Source: Trogon surrucura
Taxonomy: Eukaryota > Chordata > Aves > Trogoniformes > Trogonidae
Assembly: GCA_020746105.1 (NCBI GenBank)
Contig: CM036618.1
Location: forward strand, 11,354,501-11,418,500
Direction of reading: 5' to 3'
DNA: 64,000 bases
Shown here: piece by piece, positions 13,398-25,222 of the stretch
How positions within the stretch are numbered: the first letter of the stretch is position 1
Layout: the number at the start of each line of letters is the position of its first letter
Position numbers and translations under genes: made by a program
Notes under the pieces: model-generated
What the model was told of the DNA's origin: nothing
Seen by the model: the letters and a program-made list of their open reading frames with translations, nothing else
Databases searched by the model: none

Positions 13398-13449
13398 TTG
13401 GAATAACTCTTATAAATTTCTGGTTGGAGTAACTCTTATAAATTTCTGA
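13398..13449. repeat. 26-bp tandem duplication
   Basis: Two adjacent 26-bp copies (13398-13423 and 13424-13449) share the core taactcttataaatttctg and differ at two positions. This is a local slippage or microhomology duplication with no coding context. Confidence 0.9.
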
Positions 13450-14441
13450 TCTTTGATACCCTAGGAGACAAAACCAGCTTTTTATGTGAGCAGTGGTCTG
13501 GGCAGCCTGACAAACCAGTGCCCCACCAGAAGCATTTGCAAGGTTTCCTTATCTCCATATGTAGACCAGACTCAAGTCCAGCAGGTTTCTATAGGCTCAG
13601 ATACGCTTCTCTCTCAGTTGAAGAAATAATCATGACACCTCACTGTTTTGTCTTTAGTAGAGAGATTTTTTTTTTATTTTATTGAGCAGTTTGCTAGTCA
13701 AGTTAATGTCCTTTGTGTAATTAGGATGACACGGAGACAGCAAGACTTTTCTTACTTTAATCACTCAGTAGATTCCTGCAAGATCACTGGAAATAGCAGT
13801 CAGTTATGTCACATACATTATGTCGTGTATAATTCCCTTCTGCCAAGAAGAAAACAACCATGTGGTTAGATGCCAGCTCTGTGTCTGGGCATGCATGTGG
13901 AGAGCTTAACCTCTGCTTGAAGCTTGTGATAGGCAGGGGATAAGGTCCTTCTGATTATATCCTTGACGTCTGCCCTGGCTCTGAAGATAAGATTTGATGC
14001 AGACTTGAGTAACAGAGGCGAGCTTCAGAATTAGTAATGTGCTGGCAAATGGTTTCTGCCTTGCAGACTTTTTTGTCCAGTCACAGAGCAAGTGAGCGGT
14101 GGAAGCTCTAAGAGAAGACCAAACTCTTTTGCTCCAAAGAACTATTCTCTACTCTTCTTTCATAGCTGCATATCAAGTGCTCCAACTCTTAACTCTCACT
14201 GCACCGTTCCCACAGTGACTAAGCTAACACCTCATTAAACCTTGGAGACTCTAAAGCAGGAGACTCAGGTGCTATCCCAGCTAGACAATAGTATCACAAC
14301 AGATCAAATTTGACCCATTATTCTGACTATTCTAGAAACCCTGTTATTTATTTCTCTTCCTTCCTAGAAGCAGAAGCTAAACAACGAATTATTAAATTTC
14401 TATAATTTACATAACCAGGAACTGTATGCAAATTTTTATCT

Positions 14442-14745
14442 TAGAATCTTAGAATTATAGAATCATAGAATCATAGAATCATTGAATGGTTTTGGCTGGA
14501 GGAGACCTTCAAGATCGTTGAGTCCAATCTCTTCCTAGCCCTATCAACACCACTAAACCATGTCCTTCAAAGCAACATCTACCCTCCTCTTAAACACCTC
14601 CAGGGACGGTGACTCAGTCACCTCCCTGGGCAGCCTGTTCCAATGCCTGACAACCCTCTCAGTAAATAAATTCTTCCTAATATCCAACCTGAACCTTCAG
14701 TGGCCCAACTTAATGCCATTTTATCCAACTATTTGTAGCCAGCTT
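14442..14745 (-). mobile_element. CR1 LINE, 5'-truncated
   Basis: On the plus strand this starts with repeated tcatagaa units, the complement of the CR1 octamer tail. It continues through the reversed CR1 3' UTR and the C-terminus of ORF2 (the complement of the 'gcagcctgttcca' block near 14630). The insertion is antisense to the window. Similarity fades near 14745, which marks the 5' truncation point. No intact frame remains. Confidence 0.9.
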
Positions 14746-15816
14746 GAAAATGTTATGAGAACCTTCAGCCTCAGCAGACATCAGCAACTGCAGCGCAGGC
14801 TGGAACTTGAACACAGAGGATCATGGCATGAAGTTCATGAACTCTCTGTTGAATCCCTCCTGTTACATGCATCTCTTTAAAAACCTTTCTCTATTACACA
14901 TCAAAGTCAATTTTCCCAGAGGGCACTTGATGCCTTATTGGTTTGCAGAAGGGGAGATATTTGGTGCAGTTTCTTCACTTGCACTGAGGAGAATCAGTGA
15001 CAAGAAGAAATTGGGAGTTATAAATGTCAATAACACAACTCAAGGTAGCCAACTCCAGGTCAAAGCATGGCGTGCCCAGACATTGCAGGTCTCTTGCACG
15101 ACACCAGGAGCTATTGCCAGCAGGCCAAAGGACTGAGAAGCAAGAGAAAGGGTTATGGTGGTGACTAATACAGACTACGCATCACAGGAAACATCCTAGC
15201 AACAGCCGATAATGACCTTCCTCCTGCCCAGCCCTGCCAGGGTGGCTTTGGGGGGCAACGCACGCAGCCACGGGTTCTCCTGCCCCTCTGTTGTTTAATG
15301 TAGAGGTTGGCTGCAGGTTTTGCTTCTCTATCCTGTCACAGGCCCCATGCTCATGTATCTCTCGTCCGTGGTTCTACCTCTCTGTTTTTTCTGCACCCCT
15401 GTGCTGTCTTTTGAAAGACGGAAAGTGTCTGTAAAACAGGTAGGCTCACTGCTTCAGAAAGTGCCTGTAGGATGATAGAAGAGAAGGGTGGCTGCAGGTC
15501 TCATCACGTTCTTCACTTATAAACAAAGTGAGATACCCTAGATACAGTTTAATGTACTCATTGCTTCACTTCATGGTGTGTTCTGTTAAAAAAAAGTCTT
15601 CTGTTAAGTATGGGTAACTCAGTGTTCCCAGGAGGAAACAACACTTTTGCAGAGGGCCATTTTCAGATGTTTCAGGACTTATTCTGGTTTTCCTGTCCTC
15701 TTTACGAAATGAAGATTGCAAAACCTGGTAATGTGAATTTCACTAACGAAAGTTCCACTACCACACAATTTACTCAGAAATCTCGTGCTTCAGAATTTGG
15801 GAATTAAACACAAACA
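14746..15816. other. Non-coding, nothing recognised
   Basis: Overlapping open frames at 14807-15136 and 15610-15807 show no family resemblance. No transposon tail, RNA gene or splice-supported exon is visible. Confidence 0.5.
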
Positions 15817-15924
15817 ACTAGCACATGAGTCAGTCCTCCTCATTAATTTGAAAATCAAAATCTAAATAAAACTAGCGCATGAGTCAGTCCTCCTCATTAA
15901 TTTGAAAATCAAAATCTAAATAAA
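15817..15924. repeat. 54-bp tandem duplication, each copy with an AP-1 consensus
   Basis: The copies at 15817-15870 and 15871-15924 are identical except for one A/G difference (gcacat in the first, gcgcat in the second, consistent with CpG decay). Each carries TGAGTCA, the AP-1/TRE consensus, at 15826-15832 and 15880-15886. The near identity points to a recent duplication. Confidence 0.95.
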
Positions 15925-16764
15925 ACATTGAAAATTCTATTTTTTTAAGATACCTTTTCATTATTTGGTTTTTGCCACTTGTTTATTGAGGCTTCTGAGT
16001 TTGCTCATGCCATGTGTGAAGATGATGTACAAAGATTTCAAAAGTTAGGACGAAAATATTAAGCTGAGAAAGAGAGAAAGTTTTGCATTAAGAGAATTTA
16101 GTGGGAATTAAGGCCTTGATCACCTTTAAGCTCTACTGCAGTATCAGGGAAAAGTGCAGTTTGATGGTAGTTTTCTTAGAACAACTAAACTGGGACTCCC
16201 AATTCATTGCTCATCCACAGAAATTTGGACTTTAAGCAAAACACTAAACACATGGGACTGATAATGGAAACAACGGATAAAACTGGAACTTGAACTCCTG
16301 CCTTATCTCACTTTATGGAACTATGTTTAGACTGACCTTGTCTTCAAAATCAGCCTGCTCGTAAGCCTCTGGATCTCACAGTCAGATTCAGCTGAGACAA
16401 GCAATGGGGATCGTGACTTTATCGCTATGTTCTGCCTTTTCTAAATGCCTAACAGAATGGAAATGAAAAAAGGGGATGTTTCCTTAGCAGCTTTAAAATA
16501 CTTTGCACTTTCAGTGTTGATTGGTTGCTATGGCAATCAGGCATGTTTAGATAGCAATCACAAAACAGGAACCTGCTTGGCCAATGGCGTGGTGTGGGAA
16601 GGCCCTGTACGTGCAGTAGTACAGTGGTTTTACCACTTCAGACCTCAGATATGGTCAAACTGCCTGGGACTTTGCATCCAACCGCTTCCTTTTAGTGCTT
16701 TACAGAAGCACTGAGGGTAAATGAATCACTATTTCAAAGCCAGGAGATCAGAAGTTCTGATCAG
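15925..16764. other. Non-coding, nothing recognised
   Basis: The segment is AT-rich near 15930-16100. The open frame at 16445-16714 has no recognisable domain. No repeat element is visible until the CR1 that follows. Confidence 0.5.
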
Positions 16765-17075
16765 AACATCATGAGACATTGGCCATCAAGTCCAACCATC
16801 AACCCAACACCACCATGACCACTAAACCATGTCCTGAAGTGCTACATCTACACATTTTTTTAATGCCTCCACAGACAGAGACTCCATCATTTCCATGGGC
16901 AGCTTTTCCAATGCCTCACCACTCTCTCAGTAAACAAATTTTTCTTAAAATTCAATCTAAACCTCCCCTGGTGCAACTTGAGCCTGTTTTCTCTTGTCCT
17001 ATCACTAGTAACTTGGGAGAAGAGACCAACACCCACCTCAATGTAACTTACTTTCAGGTAGCTGTAGAGAGCATC
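16765..17075 (-). mobile_element. CR1 LINE fragment, old, antisense
   Basis: The reversed CR1 3' region is recognisable by the complement of the CCATGGGCAG / GCCTCACCACTCTC block near 16895-16930 and the 'cttgtcctatcactag' block near 16995. The tail octamers are gone or highly diverged. It belongs to a similar subfamily as the copy at 50208. Confidence 0.85.
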
Positions 17076-17208
17076 ATGCCCTGATAGTAGATTATAGAAG
17101 GGTATAAGCTCAAGAAAGTGAAAAGAATAAAACTTGGTAAGAGAAAGCAAACAACCTAGAGTCTAACAAAGGCCAGCCTTATTCCAAAAATATATCTGTA
17201 TAGTATGA

Positions 17209-17728
17209 TTCATAGAATAACACAGATTGGAAGGGATATCTGCATGTCAGCCCATCCAGGTCCCTGCTCCAAGCAAGGCAAACCTAGAACACATCACTTG
17301 GTACTTTGTCCAGTTGAGGTTTCAGTGTTTCTAATTTATCTGAGCAATCTGTGCCAGTGTTTGACCACCCTCAGGGGCAAAAATATACATCCCTAACAGC
17401 TATTTGGAATTCCTCATGTTCCACGTTTTGTCTGTTCGCTCTCATCATTTCACTGGGCACCTCTAAGAAGAGTCTGACTATGTCTTCTCTATCTCCTCCC
17501 ACAGGCAGTTGAAGAAAGTCACAATATCCCCATTATCCTTCTTTTCTTAAGCCTAAAACAAACCCACTTCTTTCAGCCTCTTTGAGCCATCTAATGTACT
17601 CTCCAGCCCCATGGTCCATCCACCTGACTATCTTGGTGGCCTTTACTATCCAGTACTCTTGCTCATCAAAAGCCTCTGTGGAACAGGACATGGCACTCCA
17701 GATGCAGTCTCACAAGTACTGAATAAAG
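17209..17728 (-). mobile_element. CR1 LINE fragment, old, antisense
   Basis: It begins with a decayed tail (ttcatagaataacacag) and continues through the reversed 3' UTR and about 350 bp of ORF2 C-terminal sequence. The matches include the 'gtgtttgaccaccctca' block near 17360 and the 'ccagatgcagtctcacaa' block near 17698. Divergence is high, so this is an old copy. It ends next to a second short CR1 piece. Confidence 0.85.
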
Positions 17729-17734
17729 GACAGG

Positions 17735-17805
17735 TTCATGGGGTAAGGACTTGGGGAGGTCATCTAGTCCAACCACCTGCTCAAAGCTGCGTCAATAACC
17801 ACTTG
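17735..17805 (-). mobile_element. Very short CR1 3'-end fragment
   Basis: The stretch with ggtcatctagtccaacca and cctgctcaaagc matches the CR1 3' UTR in antisense. It lies directly beyond the truncated 5' end of the previous copy, giving a head-to-tail arrangement. Its octamer tail is decayed. Confidence 0.65.
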
Positions 17806-20800
17806 GACCCGCTGCTGAGCTCTTTCTGACAAATCCCAGGGTGCAGGTAGCTGCCTTCACTGTAAGGGCACGCTTCTGACTCATGCTCATCTCACCCATC
17901 CTTAGATGTCTTTAATGTACATCTCTTTCTGAGCCAGGCACTGAAGATAGTCTTTGAAAATAGTGACAGAAAAAGGTGTCTGACCCATTTCAGACGTCTG
18001 TTTTAGCAGGAGATGAATCACATTCCAGCGATGCCTGCTTCCCTTTGCTGCCTATAAAAAGAGACCTGGGTGATTAGTTCTGATATAAACATCCGTACCG
18101 GTGGTGTTTACTTCCAGCCAGATTAATCCTGCCTCGTAAGTTTTACTACATCCCCATTTTTTTCTGGAAAATGTTACACATTTGCATGTGTGTATGTGTA
18201 CTTGTAGGTTTCCTGTGAATGTGAAAAGAATACAATTACTGAGGATATAGCTACACAAAAATCCACTGAACTGGAGGTACTTGAAAGAGCTCATTCACAT
18301 TTCGGTGGCAGATATTCTAGCCAATATCAACCCCAGCAGTTTCTGAAGGTTAATCTGCTTTAAATACATGCCTGAGATTTTATTTTTCTTCTTCTTCTTT
18401 TATTTTGTTAATATCAATTTGATTTTCTAAGGGGAAATTCGAAGTTCTACCCTGAAGCAGTCAAGACTACCAAATACTGCATGCCACCCACATTGAGATC
18501 ATCCTTAATTCCGATATTTTTTCCCAAAAAGCTGCAAAAAGGAGTATGCAGTCACCAAATCTGACTGATTTTAGCTCCTGACAGAAAGGTCAGATAAAGT
18601 TCAACTCCTTTAAAAGAAAACAACAGATTGTCCTGTAGACTAGCATGATCATCATCTTTCAGTGACCGTAATAGTTAAAAATTACATTAAACCTCCCTTC
18701 TTGGAACAAGAGCTCTCCTTTTGATCTGTCTGTAACCCTAAGCATTACGGCCTATTATCCAATTTGAATCCCAGATGAGTGTTGCACTTTTTAGATGCAT
18801 GTTAAATAACCTGCCACTTTCTTCTGATTGAAGACAGACACACCATCTATGCAGGAAAATCCAGGCAGATAAGGGAAAAAACATCACATCCCACTCCCAG
18901 AAACCAGCCTAGACAAGCAACGTACGTATTCTTTTAATAAGTATGTTTTGAAATGTTGAGAAACCATTGATCTTAATCTTAGGATCTGACTTTAGCCTTC
19001 TTTCATGTACTTTACAGCAGCTTCCTCAGAAGTCCACCTCAAGTCTGCCCAATAATAACGATGTCCCAGCCGAGCAGCAGCCTGCACGCAGAAAGGACCG
19101 AGATAAGCATCTCCAAGCAACTGACTGTGCAAATACAAAATAGAGAAGGGGTTTGTTTGTGCTGGTCAGAGTAGGTAGGAAAAAACAGTCTGGGAGAGAG
19201 CAGACAGGAGTCTTCCAAAGTCATTTTGAATTATGAGACTTATGAGCCTCTGTAATTATTACTCTATGAAAACGGGGGGTATCCAGCTGCTTGACTCACA
19301 GCGTTAGCAGAGGGTGGTCTAAAGATCTAATTCAATGCGAGAAGGTTTTCAAATCACTTCATTGGGTCTTAGCATAGTATTGCCAAGCCTTCCTTTGGTG
19401 ATGAAGTTTTCTGCAGAAATATCTCTCAGACAGATCTCCAGAGAAATTCTAGGGTATCCATGGAGCAACTGCCTTCACAATGGAGAAGGAAGCAAAACCA
19501 AGAGGAGTCTGGCTCATTCCCCTAGTTGGTTTCAGAAGTAGAAACTGGCGTTCTCTAGTTGGTTTTCTCTTTATGCCTTTCTGCATTCTTGTGCTCCTCA
19601 AATTCAGAAGCTGGCAGTCAGATCCTCTCTTATCTTGCTATTTCTCTGATAACTTGACTTTTAGCATTGCAGGTAACTCCAACGGCACTGGAATTTATAC
19701 CAGGCCTGGGAGGATAAAGCTCCGTGTTTCTCAGGAGAGAAGTTTGGGGCTCAGAAACACAGTGAGATTTGTCCCAACAGCAGTGCAATCCCTGCACCAT
19801 CAGAGACAGGGAACAAACATTACAGATGAACAACAAATGGACTTGAGGCAGGGTCATGCTCTGACTGAACTAGTGCACTTCTGCTGCTTTTTTAGCCCTC
19901 TTCACCTTCTTGCTCTCACCCAATGGTATTTCCTACAGAGCTGGATATCTTCCTCAAGCAGTCAACTAACACGCTGCTCATTACCACAGCTCCTCATGTC
20001 TCATATCAGCTTTATACTTGTGTTTGCATGAGCCAGCATTTAATATGTAAGGGATAGAAACATGCAACCAAGACAAACAAACCCCATAACTCAACTAGTT
20101 TTGTGGTGCAGGCAAATCCCTTTTTTATTTTTAAGACAGCTTACAGTGAATTCATTCGGGACACACACAACATATTTATTAGCAGTAATCCTGGATTTAT
20201 TAGTCACGGTTCTTACTGAGGTACATGCACCTTAGTTTCATAGATGTGCATAACATCTCCAGACCTCCAAAGTCTTTCAAAGGATATACAGACCTCAAAC
20301 AAAAGTTACCTCTAAGATATACACGGACCAGATGTATATCCCATGTAGATGTATATCTATATACACCAGAAACAGCCAACTCTTTGGATTATGCTTATCC
20401 TGTTAACTGACTGCTGGCATGTCACCAATATTATAGCAGAAAAAAATATTTTTAAGCAAAAATGCTGTCACTGAGGGTAGCAACACAGCCCAGCCTTCCG
20501 TATTTTAAATAAGTGTCTTAGGTTTTGAACAGAATCAGTAGGATACAGCAGACATTCAACACAGAAGGACCATTTTCTATTCAGGATGTTAGAGGTTTAA
20601 TAACAAATGTGGCCTGAGGATCCAAATATATATGCTCATCCTGTGGGAGCCTCCGAGCACTCAGAATCTTTGACACAAGCCAGCAGTGCCCGTGAGATAT
20701 ATTAACTGAGTACCTCTGGGCCAGTCAAATGCTCAGGCTGTGAATGAAATGTTTCAGCCCCAGCAGTGCCTGGACAGACCCTCCCTCCTAGAGAGCAGCA

Positions 20801-21339
20801 AGTGTGGTCCTAAGGACTTCTCCTAGAGCATCCCAACCCTCAGGCATCACGGAATCTGCTCCCGACGTGCCTGTGCTGGGGCTTCTCCTCACTTCTCCCT
20901 ACCCACAGCCCCCCTCCCCACCCCAGTTTGGTTGGACAGTCACTAAACCTGGCCTAAATCCATTTTTGAGGTCACCACACACACTCCATACAGTGTTTGC
21001 AACACTGACTTCCAAAGATGTCCCTGTAGATAGATCATCTTTTATTTAATTGTCTGCTTTTGCACGTTTTAATGAAAGTTGTAGAAAATACCGTGTTTGC
21101 ACAGCAGGTGAGAGGGAGATGGAAGTTTAAAGCTAACGCACAGATCAAGTAAGTATTTCCTCACAGCAAAACCCCCTGGCAGTTTCTTGTTACTCTTGCA
21201 AGCGCCCTGTGAGGAACAAAACAAATGCTAAACATCAGAGACTTCATAGTGGAAAGTCAGCTCTTTAAAAAGTGTTGCAAACGTACCATTTGTTCTCCGC
21301 ATCATCCTATTTCTCCAGCCATTGGTGAGCAGGGTACGT
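17806..21339. other. Non-coding, nothing recognised
   Basis: The longest open frame is 19480-20031 (+, 183 codons). It has no recognisable domain, and one such frame is expected by chance in 64 kb of six-frame sequence. No CR1 or LTR signature is visible, and no polyadenylated or splice-supported unit can be argued. Confidence 0.5.
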
Positions 21340-21344
21340 ACACT

Positions 21345-21383
21345 CCAATGCATCCTATGATTCTGTGATTCTGTGATTCTGTT
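21345..21383 (+). mobile_element. Minimal CR1 3' tail, sense
   Basis: Three to four octamer units (ATGATTCT, GTGATTCT) follow a short sequence compatible with the extreme end of CR1. It is either a severely 5'-truncated insertion or an octamer microsatellite derived from one. The small size limits confidence. Confidence 0.55.
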
Positions 21384-22639
21384 ACATGTGACCACAAGTC
21401 AGGTAGTACTTTGGGGCCACTTTAGCAGGAAAGGCAGCAGCTCTGTGATCACCCGATGCAAAACTATCGGAGATGACCTCTCAGTCTTCTAGAAATGCCT
21501 CCTGTCAGCCCATGCTATCTTCTCTGATGCCTGATAAGGTATTGATTGTAAAATCTGCATGTTACTTCACCTCTCTCCAACTACCAACTGAACATATTCT
21601 AAAGTTACTGAAGCAGTTTACTGCAGTAATAAAAGTCGTGTACTTTTCATAGACAGTTTTGTTAAAATATTATGCAGGTATGTCGGTCACAAAACATTCT
21701 TTTACATCACTTGTGGAAGTGAATAAAGTTTCTTGTGAAGTCTCTGATTCATGTTTATTTGCAAATCTAATATATCACTGCTAAAAGCGATATGAAAAAA
21801 AAAAAGTATTTCAATGTAGGGAGTACAACAAAGGACACATAGAAGGCACATGTTCAACCCAGGGGCACAGCATCCTCCAGTGCAGAGCAAAACCAGGCCC
21901 AGATCCGTCATGGGCAGCCCAGGAGCACCTCCATGGTCAGAGAGATTTGCTAAAAGACAATTTGCTCTTCTCTAGCACAACCCAACCTAGTGAGAAATGA
22001 AACTGAGGGCTGCTGGAGGCTGGATGCCTGGGGGAAGTGTCCCCATGGTAAAGGGGGTAAGCACATCCCAAGGGGCTGCAGCTCCTTTGAGCTTCCGCCA
22101 GCCATAGGTGACCCCCATAGGAGGGGACACTAAGAAAAAAGCTCAGTGAAAATGAGCTAGATGGAAAGAGCAGCAAAGAACCTAAAGAAGCAAATGGTGT
22201 CAGGGAAAATGAATAAGCATAAAGCAGCAGCAAGAAATAGTTCCACAGATGAGCCTGAGCTCTTATGCCATCACAGAAATTGGGACAGGCTCACTGTAAC
22301 ATGGAGTGAAAGTCAGGGAAGTTGAGGCTAGGAAGGAGGGATGATAAGTGTTTGTTTTTAAAATGAGTCAGGGGAAGGAGGACAAAAGGTCTTTGTGTTT
22401 TGTGAGGTTTTTTATCAATACACTAGTCTGTCATCAGAAACCTGCCCTGGAATTTGTTATTTACTTATTTGAAAATAAATTAAGTAAAAAATTATTTGGA
22501 AGTAAATTCAGTACTAATTCCCTGAGTTGAGCCTGTTGTGCCTGCAACCTTCCTCTTTATAAGAATTAGCCTGGTCGAGGTTTTTATCAAGGATCTTCCC
22601 TAGGAAATCAGTTCTCTCTCCTCAAAGAAGCAGCTGCAG
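21384..22639. other. Non-coding, nothing recognised
   Basis: An A12 run sits near 21796. Short open frames have no family resemblance. The segment ends at the GC-rich LTR. Confidence 0.5.
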
Positions 22640-22952
22640 AGTGTTGCCAGGCTCTGATGCCTGATGGCAGAGACCACACAAAGACACAGTTCAAGCCTGC
22701 AGACTTGTTTGGGAGGCTGAGGGGAGCTGGGTGTCTTGCTGAAGTTTGTCTGGAGCCCGTAGAAGTGTTTTGGTTTGGCCTGGCCAGATTTCAGCGGCGG
22801 GGGGGGAGCTGCAGAGTGGCTTCTGTAAGAAGCTGCTAGAAGCTCCCCAAGATTGATAGAGCCAATGCCAGCCGGCTACAAAGAGGGACCCGCCGCTGGC
22901 CAAGGCTGAACCTATCAGTAAGGTGATAGCAGAGGAACGCCTCTGTGAAAAA

Positions 22953-22960
22953 CATATTTA
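22953..22960 (+). promoter_or_regulatory. TATA-like box of the LTR
   Basis: catattta lies about 800 bp upstream of the LTR AATAAA in sense orientation. Its position inside the LTR fits a U3 promoter. Activity is not implied. Confidence 0.45.
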
Positions 22961-23763
22961 AGAATGGGAAAAAGAACTGCGCCATAACAGCTGGTACAGA
23001 GATGGAGGAGTGAGAGTCTGTGCAGACACCAAGGTCAGTGAAGAAGGAGCGGGGGGGGGAGGATGAGCTCCAGGCGCCGGAGCAGGAGGAGTCCCCCAGG
23101 TCTGTGGTGAAGACCATGGTGAAGCGGGTTGTCCCCCTGCAGCCCATGGGCGAGGTGCAGATGTCCACCGTGAGGATCACCGCGTAGATGTCCACCGAGG
23201 ACTCCATGCTGTGTGGGTGGATGCCTGAAAGGGGACTGTAGCCCGTGGGAAGCCCGTGTCAGAGCAAGTCGCTGCCGGAGCCTGTAGCCCGTGGAAGAGA
23301 GGAATGCCCACGCTGGAGCAGGTTGGCTGGTGGGACTTTTGGGATGCTGCGGGTGGCTCACGCTGGAGCAGTTTCCCCTGAAGGACTGCGCCTCAGACTC
23401 ACGAGGGGTGGGCTGCCCCTCGTGAGGTGTCTCGCGTTGGGCAGTTTGTGATGAATTGCCCTTCGTGGGACGACTCATGCGGAGAAGAGAGCATGAAGCT
23501 TGTCTCCCGTGAGAGGGACCCCACAGTGGCCCTGGGGAAGAGTGAAGAGTCCTCCCCTGGAGTGAAGAAGCGGTGGAACCAACGTCGGATGAACTGACCG
23601 CAGCCCCCATTCCCTGTCCCCCTGCGCCGCTCGGGGGGAGGAGGTGGAGAAACCGGGATTGATGTTGGGCCCGGGAAGAAGGGAGGGATGGGGGGAAGGT
23701 GTTCTGTTTAAGATTTGTTTGCTCTTTCTTACTTCTCACTACTCCTCTCTGATTAGTTCTTTT

Positions 23764-23769
23764 AATAAA
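23764..23769 (+). terminator. LTR polyadenylation signal AATAAA
   Basis: A canonical AATAAA lies about 150 bp before the presumed LTR end and is followed by the conserved ttttgcccgggacgg segment typical of this LTR family. Confidence 0.6.
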
Positions 23770-23923
23770 TGTACCTAATTTCCCCAAGACTGAGTCTGTT
23801 TTGCCCGGGACGGTAAATGAGGGTGATCTCCCTGTCCTTATCTCAAACCCTGAGCCCTTGGAGATATTTTCTCCCCCTGTTCAGCAGTGAAGGGGGGAGT
23901 GAGTGAGCGGCTGTGTGGGTACC

Positions 23924-23940
23924 TGGCGGCCGGCCGGTGC
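23924..23940 (+). other. Primer-binding-site-like sequence after the LTR
   Basis: TGG followed by cggccggccggtgc begins two bases after the presumed LTR end, where this avian family carries a TGGCGTCC-type sequence. No retroviral coding sequence follows, so the element is a solo LTR with a little flank or was cut just after this point. Confidence 0.35.
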
Positions 23941-23944
23941 GATT

Positions 23945-25222
23945 TTCTGTTGCTTTACACAGGTGCTCGGGCCACGTGTGCCAGCAGGAGACCAGGCACG
24001 GAAACAGAATTAGCCAATTTCCAGCATTTCCTCCACGCGGTGGCCACATCCGCTGTGCTTGCGTACCTCAAATCAGCCCAGGCCAGGATGGAATTAACAG
24101 GTTATAATCTTCAAGAATTCATTCCTTATTTGAGCTGTCGCCTGTGACAGACCACACGTTCTCCACCTGTGGCCCAGCACCTTGCTCTCTTCCCAGGCAC
24201 ACTCTGCAGTGTTAGTTCCTTTCCTACTGATCAAATGTGCAGGGCTGCCTATTCTGGACCTACTAGCTGCTATCGATGCCGCTGACTTAATGATCAGAAT
24301 CAAGTTTTCTAGTATGCCTGACTGTCAATACAGGTTCCTTGACTGTTCTGCAGCGCAGAGCTGGAGATTTCTCTTTCAGCAAACATTCCTGCTAGTAAAT
24401 TGTTTGCCAAGATGTTTGTGGGTGGCAAGCACAAAGATGAGTGTAAGTCAGGGCAAATGTGTTTAAAATTTCAAACATGTTTATTTTTATCTTTTCCCAA
24501 TATTTGTCCAGCTGTCTAATCTTCATAAGAACTACATAAATTAGGTTAACTCTTGCCTACTGAAAAATTCCATGCCAAATTCTCATAAGCAGAGGTAAAG
24601 GTGGGTTTTTCAGTCATGTCAACTCCATGCCTCCCACACATACACCACAGCAGAATAAAAAATGTCTCCAACTTCCTCCTGAAACAATATGTTGTGGTAA
24701 AAGAAAACAAAAGTCTTCAAAAACCTAAAATAACCTTTGTCAAAGAAAATGTTCTTCCTCCTGTGTGGTGTCACTCAGGCTATGAGATTTATCCATTCTT
24801 TCAGTTGTAATAATCTTCAGCACAAGTCATTTTACCTTTGGCATGCTGCCCTGTCTCTGCCTTTTCAAAACCAAAATTTTCCATGTGTGCCAGTGTAGAA
24901 GCCCTGGATTAAAAAAAAAAAAAAAAGCCTCTATTTCTCTGCATGCAAAAATCAAAACAAAGCCAACCACCAAGAACTGGTCTCTCAGAAATACACCCCC
25001 ATACTTTCCCTTGCTGTTCTCCCACACTGTGCTGCCTTACGAGACTCAGTAAGCTGGTTCCCAGACACAGATTATGCACAACTATAAATGGCAATAGAAC
25101 TGTGAAGAACCCACACTCCAAAGCTCACACCACACCAATGTACACTGGTTGACTTAACACGAGCTGCACACTTGATGAGAAGCTTTGCTGTGTCGTCCCA
25201 GCAATGTGTTAAGGAGCTCATG
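23945..25222. other. Non-coding, nothing recognised
   Basis: The first 150 bp are fairly CpG-rich (ccacgtgtg, cacgcggtgg, tgcgtacc) and could be LTR-flanking or residual element. An A16 run at 24910-24925 is flanked by AT-poor sequence. No exon or repeat is recognised. Confidence 0.45.

Larger units (their letters stand above)
11465..14440. other. Non-coding; may contain the antisense LTR of the retroviral remnant
   Basis: Retroviral geometry predicts the 5' LTR on the minus strand between about 11.5 and 12.4 kb. A TTTATT at 11852-11857 reads AATAAA on the minus strand, but no TG...CA boundaries or primer-binding site can be fixed. Open frames at 11928-12323 and 12442-12699 resemble nothing known. 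Beyond 12.4 kb I see only a short T run (12907-12914), a small CTG repeat near 13290 and a 26-bp tandem duplication listed separately. Confidence 0.35.
22640..23922 (+). mobile_element. Avian endogenous-retrovirus LTR (ERVL-type), sense
   Basis: This 1.3-kb GC-rich block matches, from memory of the family, a long LTR common in bird genomes. Recognisable parts in order are a G-rich upstream part, 'gccagccggct' near 22868, and a TATA-like catattta at 22953-22960. Then comes a central run of degenerate modules built on 'cccgtgga' and 'acgctggagcag' (23310-23321 and 23360-23371, 50 bp apart). The 3' part has 'cccccattccctgtccccc' near 23610, AATAAA at 23764-23769 and a conserved R/U5 segment with ttttgcccgggacgg near 23800. 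The presumed end is near gtgtgggta at about 23921. The 5' boundary is uncertain by tens of bases. It encodes no protein. A long minus-strand open frame across it is a composition artefact. Confidence 0.75.

Noticed and set aside
19480..20031. 183-codon plus-strand open frame
   Set aside because: No domain or family resemblance. Frames of this length are expected about once by chance in this much sequence.
23035..23787. 250-codon open frame on the minus strand, the longest of its strand
   Set aside because: It lies entirely inside the sense LTR, antisense to its GC-rich modules. The predicted protein is Ser/Pro/His-rich without a domain, as expected from composition alone.
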